This document shows positions 1 to 7,868 of a stretch of DNA of 17,088 bases, piece by piece. The notes under the pieces were generated by a model that saw only the letters and a program-made list of their open reading frames with translations, was not told the origin of the DNA and searched no databases. A program made the position numbers and the translations under genes. Position 1 is the first letter of the stretch. Each line of letters starts with the position of its first letter. This DNA is from CAZKUR01 sp964556005 (lineage in GTDB: Bacteria; Bacteroidota; Ignavibacteria; Ignavibacteriales; Ignavibacteriaceae): positions 1 to 17,088 of the forward strand of contig CAZKUR010000086.1 in assembly GCA_964556005.1 (NCBI GenBank), in the 5' to 3' direction.

Positions 1-86
1 TGCCGAATATTTCTATTCACAAAGCAGAAAATCCGCCCGTTATGGGAGCAATAATATTAGGACAAAAACTGATTAAAGAAAAATAA
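1..86 (+). CDS. 3' end of a gene entering the window, possibly a BadF/BadG-family sugar kinase
   Basis: Only the last 27 codons are present, read from position 3 and stopped by TAA at 84-86; the 5' part lies outside the window. The visible tail includes the segment PPVMGAIILGQKLI. A 'P-x-x-GA-hydrophobic' helix close to the C-terminus is typical of the BadF/BadG/BcrA/BcrD ATPase fold, which includes N-acetylglucosamine and N-acetylmuramic acid kinases. Such a kinase would fit the muropeptide genes that begin at 548, because it would phosphorylate the amino sugars they release. The identity is an inference from a very short tail. That the frame is coding is somewhat better supported, since it stays open from the window edge and reads as a plausible amphipathic C-terminus. 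Confidence 0.4.
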   Translation, partial: PNISIHKAENPPVMGAIILGQKLIKEK

Positions 87-116
87 CATTTCTTAATATG
101 ACAACGCAAAAGACTT

Positions 117-366
117 GTCATCACGAGCAAAGTGAACTTTATATGTGTAAGATAATGATAGGAAAGATTGTTTCACTCGAAGACTCGTTACTAATGACGT
201 AAGAGAGAGTGAATAACGGCAGGAAAGTATCAGTCATTACGAACACTACCTTATATTGATAGATATTTGTAGGTCGGGTGAAGTAATCTCTAATTCTGCG
301 AAAATGAAAGTTGAGATTGCTTCACCCCGGCAAAGTGTTTTCCGATGTACCGGAGTTCGCAATGAT
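117..366. repeat. degenerate intergenic palindromic repeats
   Basis: The 461-base gap 87-547 holds no convincing gene. Most of its structure is inverted repeats. The inner pair is 276-290 (gggtgaagtaatctc) with 313-327 (gagattgcttcaccc), 14 of 15 positions complementary. The outer pair is 234-244 (tcattacgaac) with 355-365 (gttcgcaatga), 10 of 11 complementary. Together they nest into one long imperfect palindrome, about 234-365. A weaker, more decayed unit precedes it at about 117-199, with GTCATCACGAG on the left and CTCGTTACTAATGAC on the right. The wording 'gtcattgcgag...gaagcaatctc...caatgac' resembles interspersed palindromes common in environmental bacterial genomes. No transposase is nearby. 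It could be a MITE-like remnant, and it would fold as RNA if transcribed. Confidence 0.6.
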
Positions 367-483
367 GGTCGATGGCATTTACATTATAATGCATGGTTAT
401 CCGGACAACATTAAAGGTTGCCATTTCTTTGATGAATAAAGACAAGATTTTTTTTATAACTCGCAATAACTGTTTTATTATTT

Positions 484-511
484 TTGTTTATTCTGAATTA
501 GTCAATATTAT
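484..511 (+). promoter_or_regulatory. possible promoter for the muropeptide unit
   Basis: TTGTTT (484-489) and TATTAT (506-511) are separated by 16 bases, about 36 bases before the ATG at 548. The region is very AT-rich, so a match this loose can arise by chance. The Bacteroidota-type pair TTTG / TAnnTTTG was not found at proper spacing. No Shine-Dalgarno sequence precedes the ATG at 548. A promoter somewhere in this gap is plausible because the three downstream genes are tightly packed. Confidence 0.22.
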
Positions 512-547
512 ATAAGAATTAGTTTTTCATTTATATAAAAAATTTTA

Positions 548-2425
548 ATGCCTTCAAATAAAACCCATTCGCGAAATCCATGGTATTGGATCCCTTCATT
601 ATATCTTGCCGAAGGATTACCGTACACTGTTGTTATGACTGTTTCGGTAATAATGTACAAAAGAATGGGAATATCAAATGCCGATATTGCACTTTACACA
701 AGCTGGCTTTACCTGCCCTGGGTAATAAAGCCTTTCTGGAGCCCGGTTGTCGATATCCTCAAGACAAAAAGGTTTTGGATTGTTACTATGCAATTCATTA
801 TTGGGGTTGGATTAGCAGGAGTTGCGTTGACTATACCTGTCCCAAATTTCTTCCGTTATACTTTAATGTTCTTCTGGCTTTTGGCGTTCAGCTCTGCAAC
901 TCACGATATTTCCGCAGACGGATTTTATATGCTTGGCCTTTCCGAACATGACCAGGCATGGTTTGTCGGAATTAGAAGTACTTTTTACAGAATTGCTTTT
1001 ATAACCGGACAGGGCTTACTGGTTATTCTTGCAGGATACATCGAAAGCCACAGCGGATTGGGAGCTATCAATATAAAAGTAACGGCGCAACCGGCAACTC
1101 AAATATATCAAACCCTCGATACCGCAAACATAAATTTTTCAAAAAGCTTCGGCAGTCTTGGTATCCTTTCATCTGCATCCGATCTAAGTGTAAGTACAAT
1201 TCCAAGATCAAAATCAGAAGTTGATTCGATTATCAATTTCGCAAAAAGCTGGAATATGCGGCATGGATTTTATCAACAGGAAAAAATTCAATCAAAAGGA
1301 AAAAGTCTAAATCATAAGAAACTATCATGGTGGGATGAAAATGTAGTTCAGAATTTAGAAAACTTTTTAAAAAAGAATTTCGGTGAAAATAAAAAAATAA
1401 ATAGAAGTGGAAACTATTCCGGTAATATCGGTTTAATTTATTTTAAACTGTCGAAACCTCCGGGTAAGAATGTAGCCGTTAACTTCGGAAGAGAATCCGG
1501 TGATAAAAGCATCGATCTTATTGAAGGGAAAAGATTTTCTGTTAACAATTCCAACTGGAATATACCCTCAATTGCCGTGGTTCAATTAGATCCAAAATTG
1601 AAAACCGAATCATCAGCCTTGTTTAAAGCAAGTTCGGGAAATATACCACTCGCATGGATTGCCGCTTTTATCGTTTTAACTGCAATGTTCATTTTCTTTT
1701 TTACATATCATAAATTCATTCTCCCCTATCCGGAAAGCGACAAGCCTGCAATAGCAGGAAAATCCAGAGAATTTTTCTCCGAATTCATAACGACATTTGT
1801 TTTATTCTTTAAAAAGAAAAAAATTGTCGTAATCCTTCTGTTCATTTTATTTTACCGCTTTGGTGAAGCACAATTGGTTAAGCTTGCTACTCCTTTTTTA
1901 CTCGATGCCCAGGAAGCAGGAGGATTGGCGCTGACTACCGGCCAGGTTGGTTTTGTTTACGGTACGGTTGGAATTCTTGCGCTGACATTCGGAGGTATTT
2001 TAGGAGGTTTTCTAACAGCAAAAAACGGGCTGAAATACTGGCTGTGGTGGATGCTTGCCGCGATAAATCTTCCTGACCTTGTGTATGTTTATCTGTCTTA
2101 TACTCAAACTTCAAATATTTTAATCATTAATATAATGGTAGCGCTCGAACAGTTCGGGTACGGATTCGGGTTCACTGCTTTTATGCTTTATTTAATTTAC
2201 ATTTCAGAGGGTGATTTCAAAACTTCACATTACGCCATTGCAACCGGTCTAATGGCTCTTGGTATGATGCTTCCCGGAATGCTCAGCGGATGGCTGCAGG
2301 AGATAATCGGTTACAGGCATTTTTTTATCTGGGTTTGTTTGTCGACTATCCCGGTATTTATAATCGCTAAGTTTGTCCCGGTAAGGCCGGATTTTGGAAT
2401 GAAGAAAAATGAGGCTAATACTTGA
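548..2425 (+). CDS. AmpG-like muropeptide permease (MFS) with a large periplasmic insertion
   Basis: This is a 625-residue inner-membrane protein of the major facilitator superfamily, most like AmpG, which imports GlcNAc-anhydroMurNAc peptides for cell-wall recycling. Five membrane segments are visible at about 13-36, 47-70, 76-98, 101-127 and 140-163. A sixth follows at 365-388, then six more to about 610. AmpG-like signatures are LYLAEGLPY (18-26) and SATHDISADGF (116-126). The family is usually 420-550 residues long. The extra length lies between segments 5 and 6, residues 167-363, and falls on the periplasmic side if the N-terminus is cytoplasmic. The insertion is polar and carries FSVNNSNWNIP (330-340), which resembles the F-x(5)-NWN-x-P strand of Calx-beta-like extracellular domains. 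Its stop overlaps the next ATG (TGATG), so the two are translationally coupled. Substrate is inferred from family and neighbours. Confidence 0.85.
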   Translation: MPSNKTHSRNPWYWIPSLYLAEGLPYTVVMTVSVIMYKRMGISNADIALYTSWLYLPWVIKPFWSPVVDILKTKRFWIVTMQFIIGVGLAGVALTIPVPNFFRYTLMFFWLLAFSSATHDISADGFYMLGLSEHDQAWFVGIRSTFYRIAFITGQGLLVILAGYIESHSGLGAINIKVTAQPATQIYQTLDTANINFSKSFGSLGILSSASDLSVSTIPRSKSEVDSIINFAKSWNMRHGFYQQEKIQSKGKSLNHKKLSWWDENVVQNLENFLKKNFGENKKINRSGNYSGNIGLIYFKLSKPPGKNVAVNFGRESGDKSIDLIEGKRFSVNNSNWNIPSIAVVQLDPKLKTESSALFKASSGNIPLAWIAAFIVLTAMFIFFFTYHKFILPYPESDKPAIAGKSREFFSEFITTFVLFFKKKKIVVILLFILFYRFGEAQLVKLATPFLLDAQEAGGLALTTGQVGFVYGTVGILALTFGGILGGFLTAKNGLKYWLWWMLAAINLPDLVYVYLSYTQTSNILIINIMVALEQFGYGFGFTAFMLYLIYISEGDFKTSHYAIATGLMALGMMLPGMLSGWLQEIIGYRHFFIWVCLSTIPVFIIAKFVPVRPDFGMKKNEANT

Positions 2426-3618
2426 TGATGAAACAATTAGTTTTAATGTTATTTTCATTTTTAGTTATTAAAACTTTTTTCACTACTTCTATTTTTATAC
2501 ATTCTTCAATTTCTTCAAAAAACTATTTCAAATTAAGCTTGTCTGAACAAAACGGAAAATATAACTTTTCACAAGTCGATAAAATTATTGATAATGCCGT
2601 AAAAGATTCCGCATTTCCCGGAGCTTCACTTTTAGTCTGGCAAAATGGTAAAACCATTGACGAAAAAGGATTCGGACATTTTACCTACAATAAAAATTCT
2701 CCTAAAGTAGATACTTCTACAATTTACGATTTAGCTTCTCTTACAAAAGTAATTGCAACTACAACTGCAATAATGCTTTGCTATGATAAAAAACTTCTTT
2801 CATTAGACGATAAAGTGTCAAAATTCATCCCTCAATTTGCAGTCAACGATAAAGAAAATATTACGATTAGAAATTTACTGCTCCACAACAGCGGTTTGCC
2901 TGCTTTCAAAAGATTTTATAAAAAATACAAAACGCCGGAAGAAGTAATTAATGATATTTATTCTTCAAAACTCATTTATAAAACCGGTTCAAAGACTGTT
3001 TACTCGGATTTGGGATTTGTGGTACTTGCAAAAATTGTTGAGAAAATATCCGGCAGGAGATTTGATAGCTTCTGTAATGAGGAAATATTTAAAAAATTAG
3101 ATATGAAAAATACCTATTTTAATCCACCAGATTCTTTAAAGAAAAAAATTCCACCCACGGAAATCGATACTTACTGGAGACACCGGCTATTGCAGGGCGA
3201 AGTGCATGATGAAACCGCATCTATATTAAATGGTGTTTCGGGGAATGCCGGACTTTTTTCTAATGTGCTGGATATAAGAAATTTTTTATCGATGATTATG
3301 AACGGAGGGATTTTCGAGGGCAAGCAATTTATAAAAAGTAATACCATCAGATTGTTTACTCAAAAAAATGATTACTCAAACGATAGAGCTTTAGGCTGGG
3401 ATTTAAAATCGGACAAAAATTCTTCGGCCGGAAATTTATTCAGTGAAGATTCATTCGGTCATCTTGGATATACAGGCTGCTCAATCTGGGTTGATCCGGA
3501 TAAAAATTTATTCGTTGTTTTTTTATCGAATAGAGTTTATCCTACAAGGTATAACTTAAAGATTACAAAGATACGCCCGGCGCTTCATGATGCCGTGATA
3601 AATGCAATTGAAAATTAA
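2425..3618 (+). CDS. AmiE-like serine hydrolase (beta-lactamase / PBP4* fold), exported
   Basis: This 397-residue class C beta-lactamase-fold hydrolase has a hydrophobic N-terminus (about 5-25), probably a signal peptide or anchor. All three catalytic motifs are present: SLTK (105-108, nucleophile Ser105 and Lys108), YSD (193-195, the Y-x-N/D motif), and HLGYTG (346-351, in place of KTG). The family includes esterases, D-aminopeptidases and B. subtilis AmiE/YbbE, an N-acetylmuramyl-L-alanine amidase encoded next to nagZ and namZ. The same neighbourhood here (AmpG-like permease before, NagZ after) favours removal of the peptide from MurNAc, but this is an inference. A TTG at 2422 could extend it by one codon. 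The ATG at 2425, overlapping the upstream TGA by one base, is the better start; ATG 2428 is also possible. The next gene starts 15 bases after the stop. Confidence 0.82.
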   Translation: MMKQLVLMLFSFLVIKTFFTTSIFIHSSISSKNYFKLSLSEQNGKYNFSQVDKIIDNAVKDSAFPGASLLVWQNGKTIDEKGFGHFTYNKNSPKVDTSTIYDLASLTKVIATTTAIMLCYDKKLLSLDDKVSKFIPQFAVNDKENITIRNLLLHNSGLPAFKRFYKKYKTPEEVINDIYSSKLIYKTGSKTVYSDLGFVVLAKIVEKISGRRFDSFCNEEIFKKLDMKNTYFNPPDSLKKKIPPTEIDTYWRHRLLQGEVHDETASILNGVSGNAGLFSNVLDIRNFLSMIMNGGIFEGKQFIKSNTIRLFTQKNDYSNDRALGWDLKSDKNSSAGNLFSEDSFGHLGYTGCSIWVDPDKNLFVVFLSNRVYPTRYNLKITKIRPALHDAVINAIEN

Positions 3619-3633
3619 TTTATTTACCTGACT

Positions 3634-6317
3634 ATGTATAAAAAAGTTACAAGAACTCGCTTGCTTTCGATTTTGTTTATTTCGGTTTTGGTGTTTTCAC
3701 CTTCAACTAATAACTCCTATTTTGTAAGCGGCTACAAATCGAGTATGCATCTGCATACCGATTTTTTCAATTTGAGCAGCAATGATATGCAGTGGGTTGA
3801 TGCAACACTTAACAGCATGACTTTGAATGAAAAATGCGCTCAATTAATTATGCCTTATGCCTACGGTTCGAGTAACACAAATGATGAAAAAGATTTTAAT
3901 CGTTTAATCCACCTTGTCAAGGATCTTAAAGTAGGAGGATTCATCCTTAAAAAGGGAAATATTAAGAATGAAATAATACTTATAGACACTCTTCAAAAGT
4001 TGTCAAACTATCCCCTGCTTTTTTCTTCGGATTTTGAAAACGGGCTGGGCATGCGTTTATCCGACGGAGTGCAATTTCCATCCAATATGGCACTCTGTGC
4101 AGCAGGCGATCCTCATCTTGTTTATTTAATGGGAAAAGTTGTCGGGAAAAGAGGAAGGCTGCTGGGTATAAACATCAATCTCGCACCGGTTGAAGATATA
4201 AACGATAATCCTTGGAACCCTGTTATAAATACACGGGCATTCTCGGATAACAAAGATTCCGTAACAGAATATTCCAATCAATTTGTTTCCGGTTTAAGTG
4301 ACGGACAGATTTTTTCTGTTGCCAAACATTTTCCGGGACATGGAAATACAATAACGGATTCTCATGAAGAATTGCCGACTGTCGATGTCGATAAAATTAA
4401 CCTTTTTAACAATGACCTGGTTCCTTTCATAAATTCGATTAAATTAGGAATACCTGGAATACTGATCGGACATTTATCCATTCCTTCTATTGAAACACAA
4501 AAAAAGTTACCGGCGTCATTATCTTATAATGTTGTAACAGATTTACTTAAAGATCAGTTGGGATTTAAAGGTCTAATTATAACCGACGCAATGGATATGA
4601 AAGCGGTAACCGAAAATTTCTCCACGGCAGAAGCATCGGTAAAGGCAATTCAAGCCGGTAATGATATTTTATTAATGCCCCCTAATGCCGATACTGCACT
4701 TGATGCAATAGTAGATGCCGCAAATTCAGGAGCCATAAGTTCTAACCGGATTAATGAAAGCGTAAAGAAAATTTTAATCGTAAAAAGATGGTTCCAAATA
4801 AATCAGCCTAATTATTATAAAAGAATTTCTTTTATAACAGGCATGAACAGGAAACCCGTTGAAAGACTCGCAAAAGAACTCGCCGATAAATCAATCACGC
4901 TTGTAAGAAATGAAGGGAATATTGTCCCGGTAAATCCTAATGATTATTACAAGACAGCGTGCATAACGGTAACAAACCGGGACGGAAAAGGTGATGGTTA
5001 CATTTTACCAAAATTAATTGACGATAACTTTGAGTATGTTAGAAAATATCAACTTAATTCAGGCAGTCTTAAAAAGGATTACAAAAATGCATTGGAAATA
5101 GTGAAATCCTCTAATTTGATAATTATGCCTGTTTATATGGGATCAGGTGATGATGAAGATATAAGAAAAATTGCTGATAAAAATATCAGTTTCATTAATG
5201 AAGTGCTTGATATTAATAAACCGGTTGTAATCTTAAGTGTGAAAAATCCTTATTTGCTTTCTTTCATCCCCGAAGCAAAAACCTATTTGTGCTCTTACGG
5301 AAGCATGCCTGTATCTCAGTACGCATTGCTCGATGCACTTCTTGGCAAAATAAATATTCAAGGCAAGCTTCCTATTTCAATCCCGGGAACAGGCGCCAAT
5401 ATAGGAGATGGAATTAAAATTGAAAATTATAAACTAACTTTTAACAAAACCGGTTTAGATTCGAATTACAATTTTAATCCAATCAATGATTTAATGAATG
5501 AAGGTGTAAACCGGAAAATTTTCCCTGGCGGTGTATTGCTTATTGGGCAAAACGGACGTGTAATTTTTGATAAAACATTCGGCAGCTTTTCGTTTGAAAA
5601 AAAATCAACGCAAGTTATGAACGAAGCAATGTATAATTTGGGCTCTCTAACAGATGAAGTTGGGGTTGAGACTGCTGCAATGATTTTAGCGGGAAAGGGA
5701 ATGATTTCTTTAAATGATAATATCTCAAAATATTTCCCAACTATAAAGTTTAATGAGAAAAATAACTTATCTATAAAAGATTTATTACAGCACAAAGCCG
5801 TTTATTTACAATCATATTTTTTTAACAAAAAATTTAACGCATATAATGAATTAATTAGATTCATTTTGGGAAATGAGATCAGCCCAGTTGAGAAATCCAA
5901 TTCGANNNNNNNNNNNNNNNNNNNNNNNNNNNNNNNNNNNNNNNNNNNNNNNNNNNNNNNNNNNNNNNNNNNNNNNNNNNNNNNNNNNNNNNNNNNNNNN
6001 NNNNNGGCAATTATGATAATATACAATATTTAGATCCGGATATTTTAAATGATTGGATAGATTTAATTCCTCATAAATTATCCGATTCCTTCATATGGAT
6101 TAAACCTAATTTCAACAGTGCAAATATCGATGACGGGCTTTCATCAAATTCAAAAGAGTTACAAAATAATACAGGCGTCTTTTTGTTAATAGATCAAAAA
6201 AGAAATTTATTTATTGTACTGTTAACCAATTCCCCCAAAAATAAGCAGGATGATTTTGTCAACTTTAAGAATCAAATCATCTCAAATATATTCCAATCAG
6301 TAGATTATAATTTTTAA
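3634..6317 (+). CDS. NagZ-type GH3 beta-N-acetylglucosaminidase fused to a degenerate serine-hydrolase domain (interrupted by assembly gap)
   Basis: An N-terminal hydrophobic stretch (about 8-23) suggests export. Residues about 50-395 form a GH3 barrel with the NagZ signature KHFPGHG (231-237), the general acid/base dyad D242-S-H244, and the nucleophile Asp318 in ITDAMDM. Residues about 405-590 are the GH3 C-terminal alpha/beta domain. It should remove GlcNAc from muropeptides in the periplasm. From about 610 a second domain begins that aligns with the serine hydrolase encoded just upstream, but it reads SLTD (671-674) where that protein has SLTK, and HKAVY where it has HNSGL. The N run begins after codon 757. 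After the gap the coding frame is the one starting at 6006, ending at TAA 6315-6317, with TGVFLLID and NLFIVLLTN matching the C-terminal strands of the hydrolase fold. The two pieces agree in frame only if the true gap length is 2 modulo 3, so 100 is a placeholder. That both halves are one gene is inferred from domain continuity. Confidence 0.8.
5906..6005. other. assembly gap (100 N)
   Basis: Exactly 100 undetermined bases, the conventional placeholder for a scaffold join of unknown length. It lies inside the C-terminal domain of the GH3 fusion. Alignment by eye to the paralogous hydrolase upstream (its residues about 189 to 295 have no counterpart here) suggests that about 300 bases may be missing, although a shorter true domain cannot be excluded. 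Confidence 0.97.
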
Positions 6318-6390
6318 TCCCGAATCTGTCGTTCAAAATTGATATTTCATTTATTGAGACTTATTTCATTCTCTGTTTTTTTTACAATAA

Positions 6391-6420
6391 TTGATAAGTT
6401 AATTTTAAATTTCGGCTAAT
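6391..6420 (+). promoter_or_regulatory. possible promoter upstream of the PspC-domain gene
   Basis: TTGATA (6391-6396) and GCTAAT (6415-6420) are separated by 18 bases, 75 bases before the ATG at 6496. The 178-base gap 6318-6495 is otherwise AT-rich, with no hairpin or gene that I can support. The match is weak. Confidence 0.2.
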
Positions 6421-6495
6421 TTCTAATGAGTTTTATTTTTTATTATTATAAATTGGATTAAGTAATTTTAATTTTATTAGTAATAAGATTATAAA

Positions 6496-6687
6496 ATGTC
6501 TGATCAACAATTTAAACGTTCACACAATTCAATGATAGCCGGTGTCTGTGGCGGAATTGCAGAATGGTTCGGATGGGATCCTACAATAGTACGAGTTGGA
6601 TATGTAGTCCTTTCCATATTTAGTGCTGCATTCCCGGGTATTTTGGTCTATCTTATTCTTTGGGCGGTAATGCCGCCCCCGGATTAA
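6496..6687 (+). CDS. PspC-domain small membrane protein
   Basis: This 63-residue protein consists almost entirely of one PspC domain. The N-terminal basic stretch (FKRSHN) leads into MIAGVCGGIAEWFGWDPTIV (13-32), the hallmark PspC segment, followed by one hydrophobic helix (about 34-59) ending in WAVMPPPD. PspC proteins sit in the inner membrane. In enterobacteria PspC helps sense envelope stress, but stand-alone short PspC proteins in Bacteroidota have no well-defined job, and no pspA or pspB is present here. It lies 41 bases before the next gene on the same strand. No clear Shine-Dalgarno sequence precedes the ATG; the AT-rich upstream sequence is typical of this group. Confidence 0.88.
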   Translation: MSDQQFKRSHNSMIAGVCGGIAEWFGWDPTIVRVGYVVLSIFSAAFPGILVYLILWAVMPPPD

Positions 6688-6728
6688 TTTTTGTAAAACG
6701 ATGAGCATGTTCTATTGAGAGATACATT

Positions 6729-7847
6729 ATGAAAAAAGTTTTTTCAGTTTTAATTATTGCTTTAATGTTTTTTTCATCATCATGTAATTCCGGCAGCGGC
6801 AGTACTCCAAATCAAATGGGAATTACGCTTCCTCCGGGATTTAAAATCGATGTTTACGCATCGCATATTCCGGGGGCAAGATCGATGGCATTAAGTCCTG
6901 ACGGAATTTTATTTGTAGGTACACGAGACATCGGAAAAGTTTATGCTGTACTCGATACAAACAAAGATAATACAGCAGATAAAATAATTATAATTGCAGA
7001 AGATTTAAACATGCCCAACGGTGTGGCTTTCAGGAACGGGGATCTCTATGTAGCGGAAGTAAATAGAATTTTAAGATATGATAATATAGAATCGCGCCTT
7101 CACAATCCACCAGAGCCTGTAACTATAAATAATCATTTCCCCAGCGACAGGCATCATGGATGGAAATTTATTAGATTCGGTCCTGATGGAAAACTTTATG
7201 TTCCCGTTGGCGCACCTTGCAATGTTTGCCTAAGAAACGATGAAAGATATGCAACAATTATGAGAATGAATCCCGATGGATCGGATCTGGAAATTTTTGC
7301 ACGAGGCATTAGAAATACAGTAGGGTTCGATTGGAATCCTAGAACAAACGTTATGTGGTTTACCGATAACGGAAGAGATATGCTGGGCGATAACATTCCG
7401 CCCGATGAATTAAACAAAGCATCGAAAATAGGAATGAACTTCGGTTTTCCATATGTATACGGAAAAAATATTCGGGATCCTGAGTTTGGAAAAGGAGTTG
7501 ATATAAGTAATTTTACTCAGCCGGTTCAGGAATTAGGCCCTCATGTTGCGGCTTTGGGAATGAGATTTTATACCGGGAAAATGTTTCCGCCGGAGTATAG
7601 GAATCAAATATTTATCGCCGAACACGGTTCATGGAATAGAAGTAAAAAAATCGGCTACCGGGTTTCTGTTGTGAAACTGGACAGCAATAATAATCCAATA
7701 AGTTATAAACCTTTTGCAGAAGGATGGCTGAAAGGCCAATCGGTTTCCGGCAGGCCTGTCGATATACAGGTAATGCCCGACGGAGCGCTCCTTGTTTCAG
7801 ACGATTACGCAGGAGTGATTTACAGAATTAGTTATTCAAATCATTAA
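6729..7847 (+). CDS. sorbosone/glucose dehydrogenase-like beta-propeller lipoprotein
   Basis: This 372-residue lipoprotein has a signal peptide ending in the lipobox FSSSC, with Cys19 as the lipidated residue, followed by a Gly/Ser-rich linker. The rest reads as a six-bladed propeller of the soluble quinoprotein glucose dehydrogenase / L-sorbosone dehydrogenase family. Family-like elements are HHGW (142-145), GPDGKLYVPVGAPCNVC (151-167), RNTVGFDWNP (195-204), FTDNGRD (211-217), AEHGSWNR (297-304) and GRPVDI (341-346). Known members oxidise aldoses or sorbosone using PQQ. No PQQ synthesis gene and no fused cytochrome c domain are present, so the cofactor, substrate and electron acceptor are open. 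It lies 21 bases before the T9SS cargo gene and may share its transcript. A GAGAG stretch about 8 bases before the ATG may serve as ribosome binding site. Confidence 0.8.
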   Translation: MKKVFSVLIIALMFFSSSCNSGSGSTPNQMGITLPPGFKIDVYASHIPGARSMALSPDGILFVGTRDIGKVYAVLDTNKDNTADKIIIIAEDLNMPNGVAFRNGDLYVAEVNRILRYDNIESRLHNPPEPVTINNHFPSDRHHGWKFIRFGPDGKLYVPVGAPCNVCLRNDERYATIMRMNPDGSDLEIFARGIRNTVGFDWNPRTNVMWFTDNGRDMLGDNIPPDELNKASKIGMNFGFPYVYGKNIRDPEFGKGVDISNFTQPVQELGPHVAALGMRFYTGKMFPPEYRNQIFIAEHGSWNRSKKIGYRVSVVKLDSNNNPISYKPFAEGWLKGQSVSGRPVDIQVMPDGALLVSDDYAGVIYRISYSNH

Positions 7848-7868
7848 ACAATTTTTGGGATTAAAATT

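Noticed and set aside
580..951. Plus-strand open frame of 123 codons
   Set aside because: It lies entirely inside the permease gene in another frame, and its product is Cys-rich with no recognisable family.
2422..2427. TTG at 2422 as start of the serine hydrolase
   Set aside because: It adds one residue only, and two ATG codons follow directly (2425, 2428). The ATG overlapping the upstream TGA is the usual coupling arrangement.
5802..6033. Continuation of the GH3 reading frame through the N run to a stop at 6033
   Set aside because: The few residues after the gap (AIMIIYNI) match nothing, whereas the frame starting at 6006 is open for 103 codons and matches the end of the serine-hydrolase fold.
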